A stretch of DNA of 48,968 bases, from contig CAYZCU010000003.1 in NCBI GenBank assembly GCA_964477065.1, forward strand, positions 1 to 48,968. The letters run 5' to 3'. The DNA comes from 2-02-FULL-43-11-A sp964477065 (lineage in GTDB: Bacteria > Patescibacteriota > Microgenomatia > UBA1406 > HO2-37-13b). The translations under genes and the position numbers were made by a program. The notes beneath the pieces are model-generated. The model was not told the DNA's origin. It saw nothing but the letters and a program-made list of their open reading frames with translations, and made no database searches. Below, in pieces: positions 33,531-41,823 of the stretch (position 1 is the stretch's first letter; each line of letters begins with the position of its first letter).

Positions 33531-35891
33531 TTATAGATTTGAGCGTTTGATAGTTTCGCTCTCAATGAGTGCGCGGGGCTTCCCATACTTCAGCCGAGAG
33601 AGCTCTATAACAGCCTTTGCCATATTTTCATTGGCTTCAGCTTTGAACTTTTTCATATCTTTTGTCATGTCGACTGAGAAGGCTCCGACAGGATCATTAT
33701 CAACAATCGTTTTGAGGTACGCATGATAGCGCTCTACGTTTTGCAAATCTTGCTCGTTAAATGTTGGATGGAATTCACGAGAGATAAAGCTTGCATCTGT
33801 CGTCCCCAATCGGAAGCTAATCAGTGTTCCGACATTTCCAAAGACAGCATTTTTCACATCTTCATCCATCTGGCCGACGAATTGGTTAGCGACAGTAAGC
33901 CCCAAACGATACTTACGAGCCTCAGAGAGAATCGTCGCAAAGTCGGGCGTAGCAAAGTTTTGAAACTCATCGACGTACAAGAAAAAATCTTTACGCTCAT
34001 CTTCAGGAATTTCTTGGCGAGACATTGCGGCAACAAGAATCTTCGGGATAATAACAAGCCCCAAGAAGTTTGAATTTTCTTCACCAAGTCGACCTTTACT
34101 CAAGTTGATGAGAAGAATTTTCTGCGTATCCATGACCTCACGAAAATCAAACGCTGATTTCGACTGTCCTATGATGTTACGGATTGTTGCATTGGTCACA
34201 AATCGACCAAATTTGGACACGATGTAGCCCAGGACCTCTGATTTGTGATACTCATTTGTCTGCGCAATTTCATCAAGCCAATAGCGACGGACCATCGGAT
34301 CCGTGACTTTTGGCAACATTTCACGAACATATGTTGGATCTGTCAAAATACGGACCACTTCAATAAACGTATTGCCTGGCTCAGACATAACCGTCAACAT
34401 AGCATTACGAACCGCATGTTCAAATCGCGGACCAATAATACCCGTTCGCTGTGGATCGTAGAGCTTGTACATGAGGTTGATAATAGACGCTGTCATAAAG
34501 TGCTTCTCGTCCTCTGTACGGGCTTCAATGAGGTTTAAACCCATAGGGCGCTCAGTATCAGCAGGATCAAAATAAATCACATCCTCTGCCCTTTCAGGAG
34601 GGATATGACGCAACAGCGTCTCGACCAAGTCACCATGCGGATCCATCACACACACACCATCCCCGCGTCGGATATCTTGAAGTGCCATTTCCATCAACAG
34701 TTCTGTTTTACCCACACCTGTTTTCCCGATGATGTACACATGGCGTCGACGATCAGATTTGAGAATGTGCACAGGGCGTTTGAGGCCTCGATAATACCCA
34801 TTTCCAAGGTTTGTCCCTCCCTCTGAGGCAACACGGGAATCCACAGGAGCTGTTTTTGCCGCCAGCCAAGCAATATGAGGCGTCTCAACAGTGCGATTTG
34901 GAAAATGGAAAAGAGATGCTAACTCATCTGTCGACAGCACGGAGGTCGAATGCCATTTTTTAAATGGACTGTCAAAAATAGGAAAAAATTTATAGACAAA
35001 ATTAATCATAAAGCCATACTTTGAAAAGAGTTTCACTTTAGTGAGGCTGTTTTGATCGGATGAAAATTGTGAAAAACTCGTCTCGAGATTTTTGAGATGC
35101 GATTCTGCAGATTCTTTCGTTGACGAACTCGCAACAAGTCTGATTTCCACATCAAACCCAGGTTTGGAAATTTTGTCTGACACTCGTTCCAAATCTCGCT
35201 GATCAACTTTGAAAGTCGCTTTTGAGGGGTCTGATTCCTTCTTTTTTTCACTCGAGACAAATCCTTTTCCAGCTTTTTTGTACTCAGAATGTGTCCCTCG
35301 AATAAGGATTTGCACAATGCCTCCTTCTTCAGGGCTCATTTTTGAAAGACTTGATGTAATCGCAGAAAGTGAATCTGACGGAAGATCTCTAAATATTTTA
35401 AGCGGTTGAAAATCAGGTTTCTTAAGTCGCAATCCTGCATAGGCGACATGGCCCTTCTCTGTGAATATATTTGGCTCTTCAACCTCATCTATCGTACACG
35501 TTGGATAGTAAGCATAAATCTGCTTCTCGACAAGGTCCTTGAGCTTGCTGGGAACCGTAAGATAAAAGCCGACCTTACCATCCGTCCCAACAATCTCAAA
35601 CGCCATCACATCCCCAACTTCAAATAATCCCCAAAAGCCCTTTTTTCTACTGAGGGATGCAAACGAAGCAAACATTTGCTCCGCAGCATCAATTTTGATT
35701 TCATTGTCTTTGGGCACCTTCACCTCCAACGTCACCATTTTCAGGGATTGTGCTTCTCGCTTCTTCATTCGCGTAATTGTCACAGCAATGTAAAAAACAA
35801 CTGCTCCAAGCGCCACCGTAAAGACAAGGGAAACGAAGATAATAAGCGTGAGAATAAGCCCGTTGATGATTTCGGCCAATAATCCTGTCAT
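33531..35891 (-). CDS. TraG/VirD4-like membrane ATPase
   Basis: 786 aa. One or two N-terminal membrane segments (about 5-35, AEIINGLILTLIIFVSLVFTV start), a roughly 330-aa CPR-type middle region, then the P-loop domain: IIGKTGVGKTELL (Walker A, about 387-397), CVMDPHGDLVETLLRH, YFDPAD, and FFLYVDEFQNFATPDFATIL (Walker B). ANQFVGQMDEDV and ISFRLGTTDASF fit the conjugative coupling-protein/VirB4 superfamily. Likely powers DNA or protein movement through the envelope. I start at 35891: TATACT is 6 nt before it; the frame is open further upstream without family match. Confidence 0.85.
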   Translation of the reverse strand: MTGLLAEIINGLILTLIIFVSLVFTVALGAVVFYIAVTITRMKKREAQSLKMVTLEVKVPKDNEIKIDAAEQMFASFASLSRKKGFWGLFEVGDVMAFEIVGTDGKVGFYLTVPSKLKDLVEKQIYAYYPTCTIDEVEEPNIFTEKGHVAYAGLRLKKPDFQPLKIFRDLPSDSLSAITSSLSKMSPEEGGIVQILIRGTHSEYKKAGKGFVSSEKKKESDPSKATFKVDQRDLERVSDKISKPGFDVEIRLVASSSTKESAESHLKNLETSFSQFSSDQNSLTKVKLFSKYGFMINFVYKFFPIFDSPFKKWHSTSVLSTDELASLFHFPNRTVETPHIAWLAAKTAPVDSRVASEGGTNLGNGYYRGLKRPVHILKSDRRRHVYIIGKTGVGKTELLMEMALQDIRRGDGVCVMDPHGDLVETLLRHIPPERAEDVIYFDPADTERPMGLNLIEARTEDEKHFMTASIINLMYKLYDPQRTGIIGPRFEHAVRNAMLTVMSEPGNTFIEVVRILTDPTYVREMLPKVTDPMVRRYWLDEIAQTNEYHKSEVLGYIVSKFGRFVTNATIRNIIGQSKSAFDFREVMDTQKILLINLSKGRLGEENSNFLGLVIIPKILVAAMSRQEIPEDERKDFFLYVDEFQNFATPDFATILSEARKYRLGLTVANQFVGQMDEDVKNAVFGNVGTLISFRLGTTDASFISREFHPTFNEQDLQNVERYHAYLKTIVDNDPVGAFSVDMTKDMKKFKAEANENMAKAVIELSRLKYGKPRALIESETIKRSNL

Positions 35892-35960
35892 GATTACAGT
35901 ATAGCCTATCTCACGTGCGAGAGGTTGGTCATTATGAGTGTTGGCGCGTATAATATACGC

Positions 35961-36416
35961 ATGGATAGCACTACCGCCTTCGATCGTCAAAGTCATGTCC
36001 GTGGATTTGTGTTTTTTGCTGGTGTAGGCCTTGGCGCCCTTATTTTCTTGGTTGCCAACATTGTTGCCTCGCAGTTTGTCTATCCTCCGCTGATGTTTCG
36101 ACTCATGAGTTTGTCTGATTCGCAAGCCGCACGCGAATTTCTTGCTGATCTGGAGCCTTCAAGTGATGTCTATCAATCTCAGCGAAAGTATCTGAATGGT
36201 GTTTTTAATAATATTTTTGATTCTGATGCAAACATCAATAATTTAAACACGGAAAAAGCACTCGTACACTATGAAAAACTCTTGGCGCTGAGCCCCAACA
36301 ATCCTCAACTGCATGTGAAATTGGGCTTGTTATATAAAGAAAAAGGAATGATGGCCGAGGCAACAGGACACTTCGAGAAGGCGCAGGAGATAGATCCGTG
36401 GATAGATCTGAAATAA
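35961..36416 (+). CDS. Membrane protein with TPR-like tail
   Basis: 151 aa. One membrane segment (about 12-35, FVFFAGVGLGALIFLVANIV) and a soluble tail. The last 60 residues read as a tetratricopeptide pair (TEKALVHYEKLLALSPNNPQLHVKLGLLYKEKGMMAEATGHFEKA, given as family features), so it probably binds another protein at the inner membrane. Start set by TATAAT 6 nt before the ATG at 35961; divergent with the TraG-like ATPase, with which it may act. Confidence 0.7.
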   Translation: MDSTTAFDRQSHVRGFVFFAGVGLGALIFLVANIVASQFVYPPLMFRLMSLSDSQAAREFLADLEPSSDVYQSQRKYLNGVFNNIFDSDANINNLNTEKALVHYEKLLALSPNNPQLHVKLGLLYKEKGMMAEATGHFEKAQEIDPWIDLK

Positions 36417-36439
36417 GGGCTACTTAGGCGTCAGAGATG

Positions 36440-36904
36440 TTATGAGGCGACAACTGGCTTGTCCGCATCATTTACCAGCGCATCTGCAAGCACATTCTGC
36501 TCTCGTCGGATATGGTGAAAGGTAATCGGAATGCGCAACTGCGACTCAAGCACTCGAATCTTGAAAACAAACTGCCGAATCGAGTCGTTCTTGACCTTGT
36601 ACAGTCCGTTGAGTTGCTTCACCATAAGTTCTGAATCTGCAAAACACTGAACTTTCGTGATGTCTTGCAATTTTTCGTATCCTGGAAGCTCTCCTGTGAC
36701 GATTTCGAGGGCACGGATCAGCGCCGTATATTCAGCTTCGTTGTTTGTTCCATGTCCGATGTCTTCTCGATAGCGAATGAGCTCATTGTCAGCCTTCTCG
36801 ATCGAAATGCCGGCAGGACGCGGGCCATTGTAGATGACGAGGCCTATCGAAGCCGGGCCTGGGTTCCCCTTCGATCCACCGTCCGTGTAGATGCTCAATT
36901 CCAT
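36440..36904 (-). CDS. rnhA: Ribonuclease HI
   Basis: 154 aa. All four metal-binding carboxylates are present: Asp8 in YTDGG, Glu56 in NNEAEY, Asp90 in FADSEL and Asp141 in LADALVN. Cuts RNA in RNA-DNA hybrids. TATACT 7 nt before the ATG. A Xer-like recombinase gene follows on the same strand with a GC-rich 61-bp gap. Confidence 0.93.
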   Translation of the reverse strand: MELSIYTDGGSKGNPGPASIGLVIYNGPRPAGISIEKADNELIRYREDIGHGTNNEAEYTALIRALEIVTGELPGYEKLQDITKVQCFADSELMVKQLNGLYKVKNDSIRQFVFKIRVLESQLRIPITFHHIRREQNVLADALVNDADKPVVAS

Positions 36905-36965
36905 GGGAGTAAGTATACCAGAGGTGGGAATCGGGCGGGAGGGCGGGCGGACGGTCAGGCGTCGC

Positions 36966-37808
36966 CTACAGCTCGCCGAGCTTTTCCTTCTTTTCGGCCT
37001 CTTGGACGATCAGATCGAGGTATTTCTCTGTTGAGGAGAGGCGCTTGTGGCCGACAATCTTGGAAATGTACGAGATAGACGCTCCGTTTTGCAATTGATA
37101 CGCGATAAACGTATTGCGCAAATCTTGGACCTTTGCATTATCAATCCCGACCTCACGAAAACAGCGAGAAATAATGCTTCGAATATTTCGTACCAACAAC
37201 TGACGACCTGTCTTGGTCACCAAAAGATATTCTGAATCCGAATCTTGGCGCGTCTTGAGATAATCAGATATCGCCTTGTTGACAGCTTTGTTAAGGGGAA
37301 TCAACCGACCATCAACGAGCAAGCCATCAGGCGTGACGTCAGATTTTTTGATCTCTGCGAGCTCGCCAATACGAATACCGGTTTGCAAAAGGAGCTCGAC
37401 CATCGCATAGGTGCGGTCATCTTCCTTGGCAAAGTCGCGAAGAGCTCGATATTCGAGCTTCGACAAGATTCGTGGGTCAGCTTGAGCATATTTGGGATGT
37501 GAAACCTCCAAAGCAGGGTTCTGAACGATAATATCATCTTGCTTGAGGAAGCGGAAAAACGTGCGGATTGAGTTTAATTTTCGAGATGCTGACTTGTGTG
37601 TATAGTTTTCATTAAGAAGCTTCTTTACAAACCCGTCAATGTTCTCCTTTTTGACTTCTTTGACATCCGTGATCTCCAATGAAGAGAGGTACGCAATGAA
37701 CTGCTCGAGGTCCTTTTTATAGGCTACAATCGTGTGTTTTGACTTTCCTTGGTGCGTGAGATGCTCAATAAAAGCTTGAACTAAGGTTCTCAGATCAGAT
37801 GTAATCAT
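36966..37808 (-). CDS. Xer-like tyrosine recombinase with altered active site
   Basis: 280 aa. An N-terminal SAM-like core-binding domain (about 1-100) and a C-terminal catalytic domain. Arg146 (TGIRIGEL), Arg231, His254 (GHKRLSST) and Tyr263 (STEKYL) are present. The HxxR His is Gln228 (QDLR) and the beta-hairpin that usually carries the catalytic Lys reads DGLLVDGRLIPLN without one. It may be a divergent XerC/XerD for chromosome dimer resolution, or a degenerate copy. Start at 37808 after TATTAT (10 nt). Confidence 0.82.
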   Translation of the reverse strand: MITSDLRTLVQAFIEHLTHQGKSKHTIVAYKKDLEQFIAYLSSLEITDVKEVKKENIDGFVKKLLNENYTHKSASRKLNSIRTFFRFLKQDDIIVQNPALEVSHPKYAQADPRILSKLEYRALRDFAKEDDRTYAMVELLLQTGIRIGELAEIKKSDVTPDGLLVDGRLIPLNKAVNKAISDYLKTRQDSDSEYLLVTKTGRQLLVRNIRSIISRCFREVGIDNAKVQDLRNTFIAYQLQNGASISYISKIVGHKRLSSTEKYLDLIVQEAEKKEKLGEL

Positions 37809-37871
37809 ACAATGCCCTATAATATCACAGAAATGGCGTATTTGCAACCTATCCTGTATAACTTAAAGGGT

Positions 37872-38222
37872 ATGAAACGCTCACTCCGATCCGCATTTAT
37901 CCTTCTGCTGGCGGTTTTTTTTGTGACATCGTTGGTCAGAAGCATCCTTTCCTATCGTGAAAAAGTCCGTTTTTACCATGATCTTCAAGCTGAATATGAA
38001 AAAGAGCTCGCGCTCAACAAAAAGCTCAAGAGTGATGCTCGCAAAGGCACGGATTATTATTATGTTGAAAAGCAGATTCGCGAAAAACTCAACCTCCTTC
38101 ATGAAGACGAAACATCTGTGATCATTCCATCCCTGACGCCTATCCCAAGCCCTCAACCACCTGTTGAGCGTGCTCCATACCAGCAGTGGCTTGCGTTGCT
38201 TATGGGACACTCACAAGACTAG
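37872..38222 (+). CDS. DivIC/FtsB-like septum protein
   Basis: 116 aa. One membrane segment (about 6-26), then a coiled coil (about 30-70, YREKVRFYHDLQAEYEKEL) and the FtsB/DivIC-type end YYVEKQIREKLNLLHEDE, followed by a Pro-rich tail. Such proteins join divisome parts in the periplasmic or external space. The ATG at 37872 is preceded by AAAGGG; upstream in-frame ATGs (37812, 37833) would add a non-family leader. Transcribed divergently from the recombinase. Confidence 0.78.
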   Translation: MKRSLRSAFILLLAVFFVTSLVRSILSYREKVRFYHDLQAEYEKELALNKKLKSDARKGTDYYYVEKQIREKLNLLHEDETSVIIPSLTPIPSPQPPVERAPYQQWLALLMGHSQD

Positions 38223-38248
38223 GAGAGGCGCTCAATCCGACTTCATGG

Positions 38249-38254
38249 TATAAT
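38249..38254 (+). promoter_or_regulatory. -10 box of the initiator tRNA
   Basis: TATAAT ends 6 nt before C1 of the tRNA, the same spacing as at the leaderless protein genes. The primary transcript should therefore begin at or within one base of the mature 5' end. Confidence 0.7.
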
Positions 38255-38260
38255 AACACT

Positions 38261-38330
38261 CGCGGGGTAGTGTACGGCCGCACAGGAGGCTCATAATCTC
38301 CTAGACCAGGTTCAACTCCCGGCCCCGCAA
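38261..38330 (+). tRNA. Initiator tRNA-fMet (CAT)
   Basis: 70 nt cloverleaf. Acceptor CGCGGGG pairs with CCCCGCA leaving the C1:A72 mismatch of bacterial initiator tRNAs. D-stem GTGT/GCAC with a very short loop containing GG. Anticodon stem GGAGG/TCTCC, loop CTCATAA with CAT anticodon, T-loop TTCAACT on stem CCAGG/CCCGG (one A-C mismatch), discriminator A; CCA is not encoded. The usual three G-C pairs at 29-31:39-41 are replaced by A-U, G-C and G-U. Confidence 0.9.
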
Positions 38331-38369
38331 CACGCGTACACTTCACGGTTTATTGTGTATAATGAGGTC

Positions 38370-39326
38370 ATGCGAAGCACGACTCATCCACGACACGGCA
38401 AAGACTTTCTCCTCTCAATTCTCATTCCTGTCTACAACGAGCATGGTAACATCGAGCCACTTTTGGAGCGATTGCTTCCGATTCTTGAACCGTACAACCA
38501 TGAGATTATTTTTATCAATGATGGCTCGCGTGATTCGACAGCATTTGATATCAGCCAAGCAAGCAAGCATAACAAAAACATCAAACTCATCTCTTTTGTC
38601 CGCAATTTTGGCCACCAGACCGCATTATCCGCCGGATATGCCCATGCAAAAGGTGATGTGGCAATCAGTATCGATGCGGATCTTCAAGACCCTCCTGAGC
38701 TGATTCATGAGATGATCACCGCATGGCAGGATGGTTCAGACGTCGTCTATGCACAGCGAACTATTCGACATGAGTCACCATTCAAAACGCTCACAGCAAA
38801 AGCCTTCTACAAGCTCATTGATACCCTTTCAGATACCCCTATTCCGCAAAATGTGGGTGATTATCGCCTCATTGATCGTGATGTCGTCGATATGCTCAAT
38901 AGCATGCCTGAAAAAGCTCGCTTTTTGCGCGGACTTGTCGCGTGGGGGGGCTTCCCAGCAACATATATCCCCTTTACTCGACACGAGCGTGAGATCGGTG
39001 AGACGCATTATCCATTGAAAAAAATGCTCTCCCTCGCTATCGACGGGATTATTTCTTTTTCAACAAAGCCTCTAAGATTTGCCTCATTTATGGGGTTTGT
39101 CGCAGCCTGTGTTGGGCTAGTGGGTATTATCTATGCGGTGTATCGTCGATTTTTGCTTCCTCAGGAGTACTGGGTAGAAGGGTGGACAGCCACATTCGTA
39201 GGCATCATGTTTTTTGGAGGCGTCCAACTTCTGACCATCGGCATTATTGGTGAATATATCGCACGCATGTACGCACAACTGCAAAACAGACCTAATTATC
39301 TTATTAAAGAAACGGTCAATCTCTAA
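38370..39326 (+). CDS. GT2 polyprenyl-phosphate glycosyltransferase (GtrB/DPM-like)
   Basis: 318 aa. The GT2 domain begins SILIPVYNEHGNIEPLLERL, has INDGSRDST, the SIDADLQDPPE metal motif and the RNFGHQTALSAGYAHAKGD segment typical of the dolichyl-phosphate-mannose synthase/GtrB branch. Two C-terminal membrane helices (about 233-255 and 268-292). Loads a sugar onto undecaprenyl phosphate at the inner membrane. I start at 38370 after TATAAT (6 nt); the ATG at 38355 overlaps the promoter. Confidence 0.9.
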   Translation: MRSTTHPRHGKDFLLSILIPVYNEHGNIEPLLERLLPILEPYNHEIIFINDGSRDSTAFDISQASKHNKNIKLISFVRNFGHQTALSAGYAHAKGDVAISIDADLQDPPELIHEMITAWQDGSDVVYAQRTIRHESPFKTLTAKAFYKLIDTLSDTPIPQNVGDYRLIDRDVVDMLNSMPEKARFLRGLVAWGGFPATYIPFTRHEREIGETHYPLKKMLSLAIDGIISFSTKPLRFASFMGFVAACVGLVGIIYAVYRRFLLPQEYWVEGWTATFVGIMFFGGVQLLTIGIIGEYIARMYAQLQNRPNYLIKETVNL

Positions 39327-39336
39327 GTTAGGAGAT

Positions 39337-39492
39337 ATGAAAAAAATAGGACTTGTTGTTCTCAGTCTCGGATCAGCAGTACTTCTCTTCGCCCTCTATC
39401 GAGCATTTGTCAGTGATTCATCACTTGTCTCACCCGTCCCCGAAGGCAAAGGAGTCAAAGTGATTTACATCTCTCCTGGGGCTTCACGATAG
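39337..39492 (+). CDS. Small membrane protein, 51 aa
   Basis: A hydrophobic segment (about 4-22, IGLVVLSLGSAVLLFALYRA) and a short soluble tail. A clear Shine-Dalgarno TAGGAGA precedes the ATG by a few bases, unlike the promoter-led genes, so it is translated as the second gene of the GT2 transcript (10 bp after its stop). Function unknown; a partner of the glycosyltransferase is possible. Confidence 0.6.
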   Translation: MKKIGLVVLSLGSAVLLFALYRAFVSDSSLVSPVPEGKGVKVIYISPGASR

Positions 39493-39500
39493 GCTGTTTG

Positions 39501-39881
39501 CTACGGAGCTTTTTCGATATCTCCTGGTTTAAAGTCAGGAATTTCAAACTTCAACAAGGATGGTGCGCCATTTGCAGGATCTCCGATAAAGAGATATTGG
39601 ATGATGTTGATAATTAAGTATGAGCTCATGAAAAGAACGAGGCCCACAAGTGCATAGGTAATGGTTTTTTTTGCTCCTGCAGTCTTTGCAGCGTCACCTC
39701 GAGACATCAAGAACTGAAAAGCCCCCATGACAATCATGATAAAAAGAATGAAGACGACGAGCGCGGCAGCGATCATAAGCAGATTCTGGAAAACCACTTC
39801 AAAACACTTCAGTGTTGGGATGCCATCAGCAAGACAGCCAGAGTCTTCAAAGGATTTAATCTGCAAATATGTCAACCACAT
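39501..39881 (-). CDS. VirB2/TrbC-like pilin protein 1
   Basis: 126 aa. Two membrane segments (about 32-58 and 72-97) joined by a short cytoplasmic loop SRGDAAKTAGAKKTITYAL, the pattern of VirB2/TrbC-type pilins abundant in CPR genomes. No long signal peptide. The loop is shared with the proteins at 39921 and 41088. Start at 39881 after TACAAT (6 nt); the upstream ATG at 39896 is inside the promoter. Confidence 0.75.
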   Translation of the reverse strand: MWLTYLQIKSFEDSGCLADGIPTLKCFEVVFQNLLMIAAALVVFILFIMIVMGAFQFLMSRGDAAKTAGAKKTITYALVGLVLFMSSYLIINIIQYLFIGDPANGAPSLLKFEIPDFKPGDIEKAP

Positions 39882-39920
39882 AGCATCATTGTACACGAAT
39901 GAAAGGGTGCGGGCGATAGC

Positions 39921-40559
39921 TTAGCTGTTAGGAATTGTTGGATCAAATTGTCCTGTTCCAGTTTCTTGACTATCTGGAGTACCATCATCATCATCATCTG
40001 GATCGTCTCCATCACATCCCTGTGGGGAATTTCCAGGGTTTGCATTTGGGTTGGCAACACCGCCCGAATTACAGAGACCATCGCCATCATTATCAGGATC
40101 AGTAGCACCATTTGCTAATCCGTCACCATCCATATCGACTTTCCTATCAATTGGCCTTAAAATTCCTGGAATAGTCAACGGGCATGAGATGCCGAAACAG
40201 ACACTCTTTTTGAACACCACTTGTTCAAGAGCGACAATGACAGAAAGCGTTGCGATAATAAGTATGACACCGATCACGGCAGCGACAATTTTCTTTTGCG
40301 CGCCTTCAGTTTTACCACTATCACCACCTGAGGTCACATACGTGAGGGCTCCCCAAAGCATGTAGAACAATGCAAGAAGTCCGGCAATAACAAAAAGCAA
40401 TCTGATTGCAAAGGACAAGAACTGACTGAAGTCAGGAATACGGAATCCGAGGATTGACTGATTGATACGAACCTCATCTGAAACAGCATATGAGATCCCT
40501 GAGAGTTGCGCCAAGAAGAGGTAGGTCATTCCTGCGTAGATAGAAAGTTTTGTCTTCAT
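39921..40559 (-). CDS. VirB2/TrbC-like pilin with Ca-binding tail
   Basis: 212 aa. Signal-like N-terminus, then two membrane segments around loop SGGDSGKTEGAQKKIVAAV (shared with the neighbours), then a tail rich in Asp/Gly: DMDGDGLANGATDPDNDGDG, CDGDDPDDDDDGTPDSQETG, the thrombospondin type 3-like calcium-binding repeats. This joins a membrane-pilin module to an extracellular calcium-stabilised tail. Start at 40559 (M in MKTKLSIYAGM) after CATACT (7 nt). Confidence 0.75.
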   Translation of the reverse strand: MKTKLSIYAGMTYLFLAQLSGISYAVSDEVRINQSILGFRIPDFSQFLSFAIRLLFVIAGLLALFYMLWGALTYVTSGGDSGKTEGAQKKIVAAVIGVILIIATLSVIVALEQVVFKKSVCFGISCPLTIPGILRPIDRKVDMDGDGLANGATDPDNDGDGLCNSGGVANPNANPGNSPQGCDGDDPDDDDDGTPDSQETGTGQFDPTIPNS

Positions 40560-40692
40560 GGATTCTAGTATGAATAAAAAGATCTTCGTTGTCAAGCGAT
40601 TATTACATGAACAGGTGAAAGATAATGACTATGAGAAGTGTATACGAGTTATTATATTGCAATTTTGACAGGTATATGATATACTACAGGCC

Positions 40693-41061
40693 ATGAAAGA
40701 AGCTCGAAATGTCATCATTTCTGTCTTGGTGCTCCTCTTTATTCTTGTTGGAATTGGAGTTGCTATAAGTCGGATTGCTGATAAAGAAAAAGCACAGAAA
40801 GTTGTCAAAACGGAAAATCAACGCGGATTTATCGAGCGAATTTTCTTGGGCAACACCACACCAACCCCTACGCCAAAGAAGGGGCTCATTATTGTGTCTG
40901 AAAAAGGCATGACCCCAACGCCTACCCGAACCCCATCACCAACGGTGACCCCTATGGTTCAAGCGCCAACAACAATCCCATCAACAGGACCTGAGACAGC
41001 TGTTTTGGTGTACTCACTTGTGGGACTCTCCACGGGACTTTTGTTGAAAAAACGAAGCTAA
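40693..41061 (+). CDS. LPXTG-like surface protein, 122 aa
   Basis: An N-terminal membrane segment (about 7-25), a Thr/Pro-rich linker (NTTPTPTPKKG, TPTPTRTPSPTVTPM) and a C-terminal IPSTGPE followed by a hydrophobic stretch and KKRS, the layout of a sortase signal (LPxTG). The signal is unusual in that the N-terminal segment may also anchor it. No sortase is encoded in the window. TATACT is 7 nt before the ATG. Confidence 0.65.
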   Translation: MKEARNVIISVLVLLFILVGIGVAISRIADKEKAQKVVKTENQRGFIERIFLGNTTPTPTPKKGLIIVSEKGMTPTPTRTPSPTVTPMVQAPTTIPSTGPETAVLVYSLVGLSTGLLLKKRS

Positions 41062-41087
41062 TCGAACCTGCACAGACGGTCGTCGCA

Positions 41088-41768
41088 CTAGCCTCCGATG
41101 TTTGGAAGACCTATCCCTGTCGCGATAAAGCGGATGATAAAGACGGCAAACAGCGTAAAGATAAGCCCTGCAATCGCGCCATAAATAATGCGCTTCCCAT
41201 GTTCAAGTCGCCCGACATCAGCGCGTGAAGTCGCAATAACACCTGCTCCGTAGATAAAGAAAAGAAAAGCCAGCCCTCCAACGATTGAAAAGAAAAAGCT
41301 CGAAATTTGTGCGGCAAATTCCCCCGGCTTTGTCGCCAGGCAGCCAAGGTCTGTATAGATATGATAGAGGTCGGGCGCTGGAATACCCTCCTGCGCTGTG
41401 CCAAGTATGGTCTTATTCTCAAGTGGATTGATGTCTTCGGCGCCGAGAGCTGGGTAGACACACTTACGGCAACTTTGCCAGCGGTCGGGAATCTGCTCGA
41501 CTGTCATCCCATTACAATAGCCACAGATGTCACAATTTGCGCTACTGACATGCGGTGGAAGGGTTGATCCTGCTGGGGATTGAGGGTTTTGAGGGCCCGT
41601 TCGGCCCGAGTCAGTGGCGGGTGCCTGAGGCGCGGGATTTTGCGGGACGGGATTTTGAGGCGTCTGGGGAGCGGGGGCTTGGGCGTAAATAGGTTGGGAA
41701 AGAATCATGAGCCACACAGCAACGATTAGTATGGCACTGCTAAACCCGATTTTTTTTATCCTATCCAT
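41088..41768 (-). CDS. VirB2/TrbC-like protein 3 with Pro/Gln repeats
   Basis: 226 aa. Signal-like segment (about 8-28), then a Pro/Gln/Asn repeat region (PQTPQNPVPQNPAPQAP), a Cys-rich part (CDICGYCNG, CRKC) and two membrane segments around SRADVGRLEHGKRIIYGAI, the same loop as the two proteins at 39.5-40.6 kb. The Cys part may form a small metal site. TAGACT is 6 nt before the ATG. Confidence 0.72.
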   Translation of the reverse strand: MDRIKKIGFSSAILIVAVWLMILSQPIYAQAPAPQTPQNPVPQNPAPQAPATDSGRTGPQNPQSPAGSTLPPHVSSANCDICGYCNGMTVEQIPDRWQSCRKCVYPALGAEDINPLENKTILGTAQEGIPAPDLYHIYTDLGCLATKPGEFAAQISSFFFSIVGGLAFLFFIYGAGVIATSRADVGRLEHGKRIIYGAIAGLIFTLFAVFIIRFIATGIGLPNIGG

Positions 41769-41823
41769 GCTTTCAGTCTACTCAATCGATAGATATCTTG
41801 CAATGCAAGAAGCCTCATGCCAT

